From positions 1 through 64,000 of the forward strand of contig NZ_JACVUP010000024.1 of NCBI RefSeq assembly GCF_016625195.1: a stretch of 64,000 bases of DNA, in the 5' to 3' direction. This document shows, piece after piece, positions 25,081 through 34,633 of the stretch. The notes under the pieces are model-generated. The model worked only from the letters and a program-made list of their open reading frames with translations. It did not search any database and was not told the DNA's origin. The stretch's first letter is position 1. Each line of letters opens with the position of its first letter. A program made the translations under genes and the position numbers. The stretch comes from Erwinia sp. S63. Its GTDB lineage: Bacteria > Pseudomonadota > Gammaproteobacteria > Enterobacterales > Enterobacteriaceae.

Positions 25081-27275
25081 AATTTGAGAAACCTGCCGGC
25101 ACCAATCCTATCGACCAGCTCAGATACGTGGGACGTCCCTTTGATCGCATTGATGGTCCGCTCAAAACCACCGGTAGCGCGCCTTACGCGTATGAATGGC
25201 ATGATGAAGCGCCCGATGTCGCGTATGGATATGTGGTGGGGAGCCCGATTGCCAAAGGAAAAATCACTTCACTCATTACCGAAGCCGCTGAACGCGCACC
25301 GGGCGTACTAGGCGTTATCACCGCTAAAAACGCGGGAAAACTCGGTAAGGGGGAGATGAACACGGCAACGTTGCTGGCTGAATATCATATCGAACATTAC
25401 CATCAGGCTGTGGCACTAGTTGTCGCTGAAACGTTTGAACAGGCACGTGCCGCGGCCCAGCTGGTTGAGGTCAGCTATGAGCAGGAAGAAGGCGTTTACA
25501 GCCTCGAGGATGCGAAACCCTACGTCACCTCTGCACCGGAAGATACCCCGGATAAAACCGTGGGCGATGCAGAACGAGCCCTGAGCGAAGCAGCGTTTGT
25601 GCTGGACGAGACCTATACCACGCCGGATCAAAGCCATATGGCCATGGAACCTCATGCTTCAATGGCCCTGTGGGATAGGGACAGGGTAACGGTCTGGACG
25701 TCAAATCAGATGATTAACTGGTGTCGAACTGATCTCGCGAAGACCCTGAACCTGCCGCTGGAAAAAGTGCGGGTGCTGTCGCCTTATATTGGCGGTGGTT
25801 TTGGCGGGAAGTTGTTTCTGCGCAGTGATGCCCTGCTGGCTGCTTTAGGTGCGCGTGTCGTAAAACGCGCAGTGAAAGTGATGCTGCCCCGGCCAATGAT
25901 ACCTAATAACACCACCCATCGACCTGCGACGAACCAGCATATTCGCATTGGTACCGACAAGTCCGGGCATATCACGGGCATTTCTCATATCAGCTGGTCG
26001 GGTAACTTACCGGACGGTACGCCTGAGACCGCCGTACAACAGACAGAACTCCTCTATGCCGGAGCCCACCGTCTGACGGGCCTGCGTCTGGCAACGCTTG
26101 ATCTGCCGGAAGGTAATGCGATGCGGGCACCGGGTGAAGCGCCGGGATTAATGGCGCTGGAAATTGCCATAGATGAGATTGCAGAGAAAGCGGGTATCGA
26201 TCCGGTACAATTCCGCATCCTAAATGATACTCAGGTTGATCCCGCCGATACCCAACGCCCCTTCTCACGCCGCCAGCTGATTGAGTGTCTACGCACGGGT
26301 GCAGATAAATTCGGCTGGCAAAAGCGCAACTCGATACCTGCGCATGTAAGGGACGGGCGCTGGATGGTGGGCTTAGGCGTGGCCGCTGGATTCCGCAACA
26401 ATCTTCTCGCCCCCTCCGGTGCACGGGTGCATCTGGATGCACAAGGCGTCGTCACCGTCGAAACCGACATGACGGACATCGGTACCGGCAGTTATACCAT
26501 CATCGCCCAGACGGCAGCAGAAATGATGGGCGTGCCTGTCGAACAAGTGACGGTGAAACTGGGAGATTCAGATTTCCCGGTATCTGCAGGATCGGGCGGT
26601 CAGTGGGGCGCGAATACCTCAACAGCCGGCGTTTATGCCGCCTGTGTGAAGCTGCGTGAGCAGGTGTCGGCAGCACTGGGCATCAATCCTGATGACGCTG
26701 AGTTTGTGGAAGGGCAGGTTCGCTCAGGCAACCACAGCGTCCCGCTCTCTGCGGCGGCGGCCAAAGGCACACTGACGGCAGAAGATACGATTGAGTTTGG
26801 CGATCTCGATCAGCACTATCAGCAATCCACCTTTGCCGGGCATTTTGCCGAGGTGGCGGTGGATATCTACACCGGTGAAGTGCGGGTACGCCGCATGCTG
26901 GCTGTCTGTGCAGCTGGTCGAATACTCAACCCGAAAACCGCGCGAAGTCAGGTCATCGGTGCGATGACGATGGGATTAGGCGGCGCCCTGATGGAAGAAC
27001 TCGCGGTGGATACCCGCTTAGGATTCTTTGTCAATCACGATATGGCAGCGTATGAAGTGCCGGTTCATGCTGATATTCCCGAACAGGAAGTCATATTTAT
27101 TGAAGATACCGACCCGGTTTCTTCGCCGATGAAAGCCAAAGGCGTAGGTGAACTGGGATTATGCGGTGTCGGGGCGGCCATTGCGAATGCCATCTACAAC
27201 GCGACGGGTGTCAGAGTCAGAGACTATCCAGTCAAGCTGGATAAACTCTTGGAGGCATTACCTCAGACCGCTTAG
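25077..27275 (+). CDS. paoC: Aldehyde oxidoreductase, molybdenum subunit PaoC-like
   Basis: 732 aa, the size of E. coli PaoC. Xanthine-oxidase-family molybdopterin domains: YVGRPFDRIDGPLKTTGSAPYAYEW, LSPYIGGGFGGK, GNAMRAPGEAPGLMALE and near the C-terminus KAKGVGELGLCGVGAA, the E in GVGELG being the catalytic glutamate that activates the Mo-bound hydroxyl. Oxidises aromatic and other aldehydes to acids, probably as a detoxification step. Uses the cytidine form of the molybdenum cofactor in E. coli. Converges with the MocA-like gene across an inverted repeat at 27294-27328. Confidence 0.92.
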   Translation: MKFEKPAGTNPIDQLRYVGRPFDRIDGPLKTTGSAPYAYEWHDEAPDVAYGYVVGSPIAKGKITSLITEAAERAPGVLGVITAKNAGKLGKGEMNTATLLAEYHIEHYHQAVALVVAETFEQARAAAQLVEVSYEQEEGVYSLEDAKPYVTSAPEDTPDKTVGDAERALSEAAFVLDETYTTPDQSHMAMEPHASMALWDRDRVTVWTSNQMINWCRTDLAKTLNLPLEKVRVLSPYIGGGFGGKLFLRSDALLAALGARVVKRAVKVMLPRPMIPNNTTHRPATNQHIRIGTDKSGHITGISHISWSGNLPDGTPETAVQQTELLYAGAHRLTGLRLATLDLPEGNAMRAPGEAPGLMALEIAIDEIAEKAGIDPVQFRILNDTQVDPADTQRPFSRRQLIECLRTGADKFGWQKRNSIPAHVRDGRWMVGLGVAAGFRNNLLAPSGARVHLDAQGVVTVETDMTDIGTGSYTIIAQTAAEMMGVPVEQVTVKLGDSDFPVSAGSGGQWGANTSTAGVYAACVKLREQVSAALGINPDDAEFVEGQVRSGNHSVPLSAAAAKGTLTAEDTIEFGDLDQHYQQSTFAGHFAEVAVDIYTGEVRVRRMLAVCAAGRILNPKTARSQVIGAMTMGLGGALMEELAVDTRLGFFVNHDMAAYEVPVHADIPEQEVIFIEDTDPVSSPMKAKGVGELGLCGVGAAIANAIYNATGVRVRDYPVKLDKLLEALPQTA

Positions 27276-27293
27276 CGTTACCCGAATACACTA

Positions 27294-27328
27294 ACCCGCT
27301 GTACTGTCAAAAAGACCTTGCAGCGGGT
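27294..27328. terminator. Inverted repeat between convergent paoC and mocA-like genes
   Basis: ACCCGCTG (27294-27301) pairs perfectly with CAGCGGGT (27321-27328) across a 19-base loop. It lies between two convergent stops and could end transcription from both sides; neither side has a strong T-run. Confidence 0.4.
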
Positions 27329-27341
27329 CTGCCTCATATTC

Positions 27342-27917
27342 TTATAAGTAAGGATCCTGATTACACCGCGTCAGATCTTCAGCGGTATCAATATCCGTGA
27401 TACAGCCGCGGTCTGATAAGTCAACTACCGTGAGAGCATCAGCATTCAGCAATTCCCTCGCCCCTCTGTCACCCTTTAATGCACAAAGCTGCGGATAGAA
27501 GGATTGCTGAAAGCCGACGGGATGGCCTTGCATACCCTTTATTCGTGCACGCACCAGGGGTGAGTTGCGCAGCGCATGCGCAACTTTCTGATAGCTGGAT
27601 GGCGTGATAAAAGGCATATCCGCGAGGGTTATCAGCCAACCGTCATATTCTGCTGTAGCGGAAACGCCAGCAGCAATAGATTCCCCCAGTCCCTCACTTG
27701 AGCAGGTCACGATGCGTTCCTGTGCCATGAAACCATGCAGTTCAAGGTCCTCAGGTCGAGCCACCACACAGAAGTCAAAACCAGTGGCACGCACGTTATC
27801 CAGCGTATGTTGAAGCACCGGCTTGCCCTGCATTATCGCAGCGAGTTTATTCCCTTGGCCGGACTGCCTGAAGCGACTGCTGTAGCCTGCCGCCATGACC
27901 AGAATGATAAGGTTCAC
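27342..27917 (-). CDS. mocA: Molybdenum cofactor cytidylyltransferase-like nucleotidyltransferase (MocA-like)
   Basis: 191 aa, the size of E. coli MocA (192 aa). The N-terminal nucleotide loop LVMAAGYSSRF...GNKLA, the metal-binding LADMPFI and GHPVGF...GDRGAREL are typical. It would add CMP to molybdopterin to make the cofactor used by PaoABC-type enzymes. Start overlaps the end of the XdhC-like gene by 4 bp. The loop is slightly expanded (SRFRQSGQGNK). Presence in the same operon as the exported molybdenum hydroxylase suggests a dedicated cofactor supply. Confidence 0.85.
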   Translation of the reverse strand: MNLIILVMAAGYSSRFRQSGQGNKLAAIMQGKPVLQHTLDNVRATGFDFCVVARPEDLELHGFMAQERIVTCSSEGLGESIAAGVSATAEYDGWLITLADMPFITPSSYQKVAHALRNSPLVRARIKGMQGHPVGFQQSFYPQLCALKGDRGARELLNADALTVVDLSDRGCITDIDTAEDLTRCNQDPYL

Positions 27918-28909
27918 GTTGCGCCTTCCCTCTGCTGCTGAGCGTCCACCAGGCCATTTTTATGACGTACGATATCGGCCAGAATGGATAGCGCAATTTC
28001 AGCGGGTGTTTTGCTACCAATATCCATACCCACCGGTGCATGTATGCGATCAATTTGCTCAGGATGAAGCTCGCCAATCCTGACCAGCCGCTCTTTACGC
28101 CGCAGGCTGTTGTTGTGCGACCCCATGGCCCCTATATAGAAAGCTGGCAAATTAACTGCCTCCATCATCGTGAGATCGTCAATGCGCGGGTCATGGGTAA
28201 GGGAGAGAATAGCAGTGCCTGAGTGGCAACCTTCGCGCTCAAGATAAGTCGCGGGAAACTGCCTGATTAACGTGACAGATGCTTCAAGCTCATCCCCCAG
28301 GTTCAGCAAGACGTCCTCTCGATGCTCACACACCAGTGTTTCAAATCCCAGCGCTTGTGCAAAATTAGCGCAGTAAAGCGCCACGCTGGAGAGTCCAGCG
28401 ATGACCACTCTGGGAGGGGCACACAGTGTCAGCACGACTTCCGTCCCCTGCACTTGCGTATGCGTCCGACTCAGATACGTCCCGGGTTGAAGCGAGTGGC
28501 ACGGTTCGGGCAACTTCAGCGTCTTAATCACGGAATGCGGCCCCGTCAGCGCTGAATACATCTGTCGTAGGTAGTCGAGCGTCTCTTTCCCCGGTAGCAG
28601 TTTTTCAACCAGGATATCCACGATCCCCCCGCAGGGTAACGCTCTGTCCGGTTCAAAGCCGCCGTCACCATAACGCACAATTTGACTGGGCGAGGAAAAA
28701 AGATCGTCGCCAATACGGGCGATAAAGCTCTCTTCCACACAACCGCCAGACAATGATCCGCAATAGCGGCCATCACCTCTGATCACCATCATTGCGCCAG
28801 GCGGTCTCGGTGACGATCCAAAAGTACTGAGGACCGTACATAGCCACACTGGCTGCTCCTCAACCCATGCCAGCGTTGCGTTCAAAACCTGCACATCAAG
28901 ATGATGCAT
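27914..28909 (-). CDS. XdhC/CoxI-family molybdenum hydroxylase maturation protein (PaoD-like)
   Basis: 331 aa. The N-terminal XdhC domain has TVLSTFGSSPRPPGAMMVI and GSLSGGCVEESF with the conserved Cys; the C-terminal Rossmann-like domain has VVIAGLSSVALY, LTHDPRIDDL, YIGAMGSHN and GMDIGSKTPAEIALSILADIV. Members such as E. coli PaoD bind and sulphurate the molybdenum cofactor and insert it into the apo-enzyme. Overlaps mocA by 4 bp. It may serve both the Pao complex and the exported enzyme. Confidence 0.88.
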   Translation of the reverse strand: MHHLDVQVLNATLAWVEEQPVWLCTVLSTFGSSPRPPGAMMVIRGDGRYCGSLSGGCVEESFIARIGDDLFSSPSQIVRYGDGGFEPDRALPCGGIVDILVEKLLPGKETLDYLRQMYSALTGPHSVIKTLKLPEPCHSLQPGTYLSRTHTQVQGTEVVLTLCAPPRVVIAGLSSVALYCANFAQALGFETLVCEHREDVLLNLGDELEASVTLIRQFPATYLEREGCHSGTAILSLTHDPRIDDLTMMEAVNLPAFYIGAMGSHNNSLRRKERLVRIGELHPEQIDRIHAPVGMDIGSKTPAEIALSILADIVRHKNGLVDAQQQREGAT

Positions 28910-28982
28910 GTACTTCTCCGGTTAGGGCGTTAAGAAGCTGCATTACGCTGAATGCAGCAACAGTATGGCAGCGCATCATTGC

Positions 28983-30320
28983 TCAACGCATTTGTAAAAT
29001 AATGACGCTACTGCTCGCCGGATCGGTCTTCTCTCGCATATCCGTCACCGCTTTGGTTTCAACTTTCGTTCCCTGGTTGCCCCAGGACGAGCGGATGAAA
29101 TTCAGCACGTCAGCGGCCTGCTGATCGGTAAGCTGCTTACGGTAAGGCGGCATGCGATAGGCATCCGGTAAGCCATTTGCCACAATACGCGCAGAGCCGT
29201 TCAGCACCACGTTGATTGAGGATGACGGATCCACCTGCATCGACGTAGCGCCCGCCAGTGGCGGGATCCACGGTGCCTGCCCACGGCCATCAGCACCATG
29301 GCAACTGCTGCAGCGAGCCATATAGACCTGGCTGCCGGGGTGGTCACTCACAGCGGATTTAGCCGCCTCGGGATACTGCCACTGATTGCCGGCATTGTTG
29401 CTTCCGGGTGGCAGGGCTTTCAGGTAGTGGGCGATTGCCTTTAAATCGTCATCGCTCATAAATTGGGTGGAGTTATTAAACGCATCCGCCATCGAGCCAA
29501 ACACCACCGCATGCTGGTTACGGCCTTGCTTGAGGAATGTGACGACATCCTGTTCACTCCAGCGGCTGATGCCGGTATTGGCATCATTACGCAAGCTGGG
29601 GGCGTACCAGCCGTCCAGTAATGCACCGGCCAGGTAATCATCACTGCTGGCATCCAGCGCTTTCTCATTAAAAGCCAGACCACGTGGCGTATGGCAGCTA
29701 CCACAATGGCCTGGGCCTTCAACCAGGTAAGCCCCCCGATTCCAGTGTGCATCCTGGTTCTCTTGCGGCTGATAAGGGCCACCACGCGAGAAAGCCGCAC
29801 TCCACAATGCCAGCGGCCAACGCATATTCAGCGGCCAGGGGATTTCAGACGCCCTGTTCTGACGTGATACAGGTTTGACACCCTGCATCATGAAAGCATA
29901 CAGCGCGGCAATATCGTCATCCGAAAACTTCTGATAAGACGGGAAAGGCATCGCGGGATAGAGACGATGCCCATCCCGCGCGACGCCGTGACGGACGGCG
30001 CGATCAAAGTCGGCCAGCGTATAGCGGCCAATACCGGTCTCTTTATCCGGCGTAATATTGGTGGTGAAGATTTTTCCTACCGGTGTTGCCATCGCCAGAC
30101 CACCACTGAAAGGGGCACTGTCCGGCGTGCTGTGGCAGGCAACACAGTCACCCAGACGAGCGACATACTCCCCCTGCTTAATCAGGTCGGCGGAGGGCAG
30201 TGTCGTTGCCGCAGTGTCATGATCAAACGTTGAAGCGGGTGGGCGCGTTAGCCATACAGTGACCACAGCGGCCACGCACACCAGACCTGCCAGCACCAGG
30301 CTAAGCCGTTTCATTTTCAT
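28983..30320 (-). CDS. Three-haem membrane-anchored cytochrome c (alcohol/aldehyde dehydrogenase subunit type)
   Basis: 445 aa. An N-terminal hydrophobic anchor (residues 5-25) exports it. Three CxxCH haem sites: C59-C62-H63, C206-C209-H210 and C337-C340-H341, the layout of the cytochrome subunit of membrane alcohol and aldehyde dehydrogenases. It accepts electrons from the periplasmic molybdenum enzyme encoded just upstream and passes them to the quinone pool. 27 bp after the large-subunit stop, same strand, so co-transcribed. The XdhC-like gene follows by 73 bp. Confidence 0.9.
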   Translation of the reverse strand: MKMKRLSLVLAGLVCVAAVVTVWLTRPPASTFDHDTAATTLPSADLIKQGEYVARLGDCVACHSTPDSAPFSGGLAMATPVGKIFTTNITPDKETGIGRYTLADFDRAVRHGVARDGHRLYPAMPFPSYQKFSDDDIAALYAFMMQGVKPVSRQNRASEIPWPLNMRWPLALWSAAFSRGGPYQPQENQDAHWNRGAYLVEGPGHCGSCHTPRGLAFNEKALDASSDDYLAGALLDGWYAPSLRNDANTGISRWSEQDVVTFLKQGRNQHAVVFGSMADAFNNSTQFMSDDDLKAIAHYLKALPPGSNNAGNQWQYPEAAKSAVSDHPGSQVYMARCSSCHGADGRGQAPWIPPLAGATSMQVDPSSSINVVLNGSARIVANGLPDAYRMPPYRKQLTDQQAADVLNFIRSSWGNQGTKVETKAVTDMREKTDPASSSVIILQMR

Positions 30321-30347
30321 GGTTCATTCCCTTTAGCCGTGGCAGGC

Positions 30348-32588
30348 TTAGCTAAATTTCAGACGTGAAAGAGGCATAGAGCGAACGCGTTCGCCAGTGA
30401 GTCGCGAAACCGCATTAGCCACAGCAGGTGGCACCGCGGGCAGTGGCGGTTCGCCAATGCCGCCCATTTTTGCGCCGCTTTCCACGATCCGCACCTGCAC
30501 CTTTGGCATACGTGAGGGAGGTAAAATCGGATACATGTCGTAGTTACGCGCCACCGGCTGCCCTTTTTCATAGACGCTCTCTTCAAGCAGTACCTGAGAC
30601 AGTCCAAGCGCCACCGCACTGTTGACCTGTGCTTCAACAATCGCTGGGTTCACAATGCTGCCAGGATCGATTGCCTCCCAAACCTGATGCACAACCACCT
30701 GGCCGTTTTCGATGGACACTTCCGCGATCGCCGCGGCTTCCGTACCAAAAGGAGACGCCATGGCAACACCGCGTGCACGACGGCTGCCGTCGGATGCGGT
30801 GTAAGGACCTGCCTGCCAGCCGCCGGATAGCTCAGCCACCGCATTCAACAAGGTGGTCAACCGTTGATTGCCCTCCAGCAAACGCAGTCGGAGCGCAAAC
30901 GGGTCGAGCTTGCTCTTCTCTGCGATCTCATCGAGGAAACACTCGTAGAGAAAATCATTCATCGAGTTACCCACCGAACGCCAGTAGCCCAATTTAACCG
31001 GTCCCTTATTATAGATTTGCGCAATGCGCACGTTGGGAATGGCATAGGACTTACCCGCCAGGCCTTCTACTGCGGTGGGATCGAGTTTCGCCCCTTGTTG
31101 ACCTGCGATACCTTCCGTCGGCCCTTCACAAATGCTGATCGCCTCCAGCGCGATGGGATAGCCCTCGGCATCGAGGCCCGCCTTAAATCGCACCGCCGCC
31201 GCAGGTCGGTGGGTATCGCGCAGAAACTCTTCTTCACGGCTCCAGATAAGTTTGACAGGCCGGTCCACGGCTTTGGCGAGCGCAATCGCCTGGGGATACA
31301 CCATCGCCGTGTCATAGACAAAATGGCGGCCAAAAAAACCGCCCAGCAAGGGCGAATGGATCCTGATTTTTTCTGGATCAAGCCCGGTACGTTTGGCAGC
31401 ATCAGCCTGAAACATCTCAGGTGCCTGATTCGGGAGCCAGAGATCCAGTGAGCCATCCGCATTAAAGCGCGCAAGCGCCGAAGGGGGTTCAAGTTGCGCA
31501 TGATTGAGATACTGGCTGTGGTAGGTGGCGCTCAGTGTGGTTTTCGCCGCAGACATCCCCTGGGCGATATCCCCTTTCACTTCCGCGTCCTCACCCTGGC
31601 CGGGCTGCTGTGCCAAAGCTGTAATAAAGGCATCAGAGGAAAAATCAGCTGGCATGTAATTCCCGTCTGGCTTTTCCGGTTCGTTCCACACCACCTGCAA
31701 GGTTTCTGCGGCGCGTTTTGCCTGCCACCAGCGTTTAGCCACCACGGCGACAGCGCCAGGCAGCACATGTACAGAGTGCACGCCTTTCATCGCCTTGACC
31801 TGCGCTTCATTGCGGATCTCACCGGCACTCAGTCCAAGGCGCGGGGCATGTTGTACGGCTGCATGCAGCATGCCCTCTACTCGACTGTCAATGGTGTAGA
31901 TGGCCTGCCCGGTTGATTTCTCATGCATATCAAGACGCTGTACCGGTTTACCAATCCAGCGAAAATGCGCGGGGTCCTTAAGTTTGATGGTGTCTACAGG
32001 CGGAACGGGCACATCCCGTGCACGGGCAGCCAGGTCGCCATAAGAGACTGAACGCCCGGACGACGCATGGATTACGCGGCCCGGCTCGGTATGAAGTTGA
32101 TCCACCGGAACGGAGAGTTCCGCCGAAGCAGCCTGAAGCAACATTTGTCGAGCCAGCGCGCCAAGACGCCGCATGGTGGTATAGCTAGACCGGACAGACT
32201 GGCTTCCTCCGGTAATACGTATCCCACTGTCCATCACTTTATAATCGGAGCCTGCTGGCGCATTCTCGACCACAAAGGTCGCCGGGTCGGCATCTAATTC
32301 CTCACCGACAATCTGCGCCATCGCTGTGAAAATGCCCTGTCCCCCTTCAATAAACGGGGATAAAAAACGCACTGAGCTGTCTGGCCGAATCTCGAGAAAA
32401 GCAGGCACACGCGTACCGGCAGGCAGTGCATTTACCGCTGTTTGCGCACGACTCTGTCCAATCGGTAATCCCACGCCCAGCACAAAGGCACCCGCCAGGC
32501 TGCTGGTAGCCACCAGAAAACGGCGGCGTGAAAGATTAGCCGGTTGTTCACTCAGCGTTTCCATTTCCTCCCGTGCACGGCGCATCAT
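30348..32588 (-). CDS. Tat-exported molybdopterin aldehyde/isoquinoline oxidoreductase, large subunit (IorB type)
   Basis: 746 aa. A twin-arginine signal S20-RRRFL followed by a hydrophobic stretch to QSRA is clear, so the holoenzyme is periplasmic. Two molybdopterin-binding domains: SPFIEGGQGIFTAMAQIVGEEL, RWIGKPVQRLDMHEKSTGQAIY, LLGGFFGRHFVYD, KLGYWRSVGNS and near the end GAKMGGIGEPPLPAVPPAVANA, whose GIGEPP holds the catalytic Glu. This is the two-subunit type that uses cytochromes instead of an FAD subunit. Start overlaps the small subunit by 4 bp; a second possible start is M9. Confidence 0.92.
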   Translation of the reverse strand: MMRRAREEMETLSEQPANLSRRRFLVATSSLAGAFVLGVGLPIGQSRAQTAVNALPAGTRVPAFLEIRPDSSVRFLSPFIEGGQGIFTAMAQIVGEELDADPATFVVENAPAGSDYKVMDSGIRITGGSQSVRSSYTTMRRLGALARQMLLQAASAELSVPVDQLHTEPGRVIHASSGRSVSYGDLAARARDVPVPPVDTIKLKDPAHFRWIGKPVQRLDMHEKSTGQAIYTIDSRVEGMLHAAVQHAPRLGLSAGEIRNEAQVKAMKGVHSVHVLPGAVAVVAKRWWQAKRAAETLQVVWNEPEKPDGNYMPADFSSDAFITALAQQPGQGEDAEVKGDIAQGMSAAKTTLSATYHSQYLNHAQLEPPSALARFNADGSLDLWLPNQAPEMFQADAAKRTGLDPEKIRIHSPLLGGFFGRHFVYDTAMVYPQAIALAKAVDRPVKLIWSREEEFLRDTHRPAAAVRFKAGLDAEGYPIALEAISICEGPTEGIAGQQGAKLDPTAVEGLAGKSYAIPNVRIAQIYNKGPVKLGYWRSVGNSMNDFLYECFLDEIAEKSKLDPFALRLRLLEGNQRLTTLLNAVAELSGGWQAGPYTASDGSRRARGVAMASPFGTEAAAIAEVSIENGQVVVHQVWEAIDPGSIVNPAIVEAQVNSAVALGLSQVLLEESVYEKGQPVARNYDMYPILPPSRMPKVQVRIVESGAKMGGIGEPPLPAVPPAVANAVSRLTGERVRSMPLSRLKFS

Positions 32589-33043
32589 GCCTGATCCCCC
32601 GCACCCGCCACTTCATTGATAGCCGACCGGATGGCGTTGTAGGTTCCACAGCGACAGAGGTTGACCATAGCCGCCGCAATCTGTTCATCAGAAGGATGGG
32701 CAGATTGCTGTAACAGCGCCATGGCCGCCATGATTTGTCCTGATTGACAATAACCACATTGTGGCACCTGATGTTTCACCCACGCCGCCACCATACGTTT
32801 ACCCAGATCATTGCTTTCAATCGCTTCAATGGTGGTGATGTGCTTGCCGCTGGCTTTTTCGACTGGCGTGACACAGGAGCGCACAATCTGCCCGTCAATC
32901 ATCACAGAACAGGCACCACACTGTGCTAAGCCGCAGCCGTACTTGGTGCCCGTCATGTCGAGATCATCACGAATCACCCACAGGAGCGGTGTGTCTGCAT
33001 CCGCATCAATTTGGTAGGTCTGGTTGTTAATGTGCAGTTCCAT
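32585..33043 (-). CDS. [2Fe-2S] small subunit of the exported molybdenum oxidoreductase (IorA type)
   Basis: About 152 aa. First cluster YGCGLAQCGACSV with Cys in RSCVTPV, second cluster QCGYCQSGQIM / NLCRCGTYNAI. No signal of its own, so it is likely carried across the membrane bound to the Tat-tagged large subunit. The open frame begins at 33091 but MELHINN at 33043 matches the family N-terminus. First gene of a probable five-gene operon: FeS, Mo, cytochrome c, XdhC-like, MocA-like. Confidence 0.88.
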   Translation of the reverse strand: MELHINNQTYQIDADADTPLLWVIRDDLDMTGTKYGCGLAQCGACSVMIDGQIVRSCVTPVEKASGKHITTIEAIESNDLGKRMVAAWVKHQVPQCGYCQSGQIMAAMALLQQSAHPSDEQIAAAMVNLCRCGTYNAIRSAINEVAGAGDQA

Positions 33044-33396
33044 CGTTGTACGCTCCCACAGGTCATGCATTGCTCTAAAAAAACCCACCACTCACGGGAC
33101 TGATTGGCATTTAGCAGTCTTGCGCTACACGCAGAAATGGCAGGTGAAAGGAAATTTTTTAATCCTTACAAAGAATAGAAGATTTATGAATAGTCTCTGG
33201 CAAAATGTGGTTATGAGGAAAATTCAATAATCTTTTCATGCGCTATAACAATCCCCTAAGTACGGTTGACGATGAATAAGTATCTGTAACCTTGTGTGCT
33301 TTTTTTTAATGCGCTGTCCGAATGAATTGGAATACCCGCCACATACAGGGTAATTTCTACTAACTTGTGAGGATTAATCAGTAATGAGGTGTGGTC
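33044..33396. promoter_or_regulatory. Divergent control region between the molybdenum operon and the broken LysR gene
   Basis: About 350 bp without a gene. A divergent LysR gene beside an operon usually controls it from such a region. The stretch is AT-rich from about 33150 to 33330; no specific LysR T-N11-A box stands out. Confidence 0.4.
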
Positions 33397-34287
33397 ATGA
33401 ACGATTTACAGGCTTTTATTGCGGTTGCGCGAGCGCAGAGCTTTACTAAAGCGGCAGTAACTCTCGGGGTCAGCCCCTCAGCATTGAGCCATACCGTTCG
33501 TAATCTTGAAGCGCGTATCGGCGTCAGGTTGCTGGCACGCACTACTCGCAACGTGGCGCCAACCGAAGCAGGCGAGCGTTTGCTGCAAAGCATTGCGCCT
33601 TAGTTTGACCAAATTAACAGTGAAGTAAACCAGATTAGTGAGTTACGCGATAAACCGGCCGGCAATATTCGTATTACCTGCTCTGATGATGCGGCTGAAG
33701 GGTTGTTACGCCCTATGCTACCGGCTTTTCTGGCAAAGTATCCCGACATCAGTGTTGAGATATGTATCGATTACAGTTTCACCAATATTGTGACAGAACG
33801 CTTTGATGCGGGTATACGATTGGGTGGATCCATCAGCAAAGATATGATCGCAGTCCGCATGGGACCGGATTGGCGACTCTCCGTTGTGGGTTCCCCAGCT
33901 TACTTTAAGTCTTACCCACTTCCTGCTGTTCCTCAGGATTTATCAGTTCATCGCTGCATTAATATCCGCCATTCTCCTGCTGGCAGTATCTATGCATGGG
34001 AGTTTGAAAAGGAGGAGAAAAAGATTAATGTGAGAGTTAATGGTCCATTATTGTCCAACAGCATAGTCCATGTTCTGAACGGTGCTTTAGATGGAATTGG
34101 CTTAGCATATGTTCCTGAGGCCATGGTCAAAGATCATATTAATAATGGTGATCTAATAGAGGTTCTTGGGGACTGGAGTCCTCTATTCGAAGGATTTCAC
34201 CTTTACTATCCAAACAGAAGGAATATGTCCCCAGCTTTTTTAGCCTTTGTTGAAGCAGTTAGATACAGCAATATAAATCAAGGATAA
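33397..34287 (+). pseudogene. LysR-family regulator interrupted by an in-frame amber codon
   Basis: The frame starts MNDLQAFIAVARAQSFTKAA and contains the complete LysR helix-turn-helix, then a TAG at 33601-33603 (residue 69). The same frame continues without shift: FDQINSEVNQISELRDKPAGNIRIT ... FHLYYPNRRNMSPAFLAFVEAV to TAA at 34285-34287, giving a normal ~296-residue protein apart from the one stop. A CAG-to-TAG or similar point change would explain it. Without suppression only the DNA-binding domain is made. TGAGGTG precedes the start. It is divergent from the molybdenum operon and was probably its regulator. Confidence 0.88.
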
Positions 34288-34633
34288 ATATCAACTGATT
34301 TTGAGCAACCTCAAATAATCCTTGACCAGCCATTGATAAAAATGACAGGTGAAGAGCTTTGCGCCATTCAGTGATGCAGTCAGCCCCATAAAACTTCAAC
34401 ATTAAACTTAATTTAATTTTTAATGAATTTTTTTCTAAGAGCATTGCCAACCAGTCATCTCCCTGTGAGTTCACATATTCCTCTGAAAAGATTGATGAAA
34501 AAGTACTCCATGTGAATTTCAGACATTTAGCATTCATGATTAAGTTTCATAAGTGCAATCGAATATCACCCACTTATCATATCCAGCTCCATACCCTAAT
34601 ATTATATCTTTGCCCAAGCGGAGATTTGCAATC
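34288..34633. other. AT-rich intergenic region
   Basis: About 345 bp. A 92-codon frame on the minus strand (34259-34537) has no recognisable features and overlaps the LysR end; I do not call it. The aldo/keto reductase frame is open from 34553, but the conserved part begins at 34634. Confidence 0.35.

Noticed and set aside
34259..34537. 92-codon minus-strand frame
   Set aside because: Overlaps the end of the LysR frame, has no ribosome site and no similarity.
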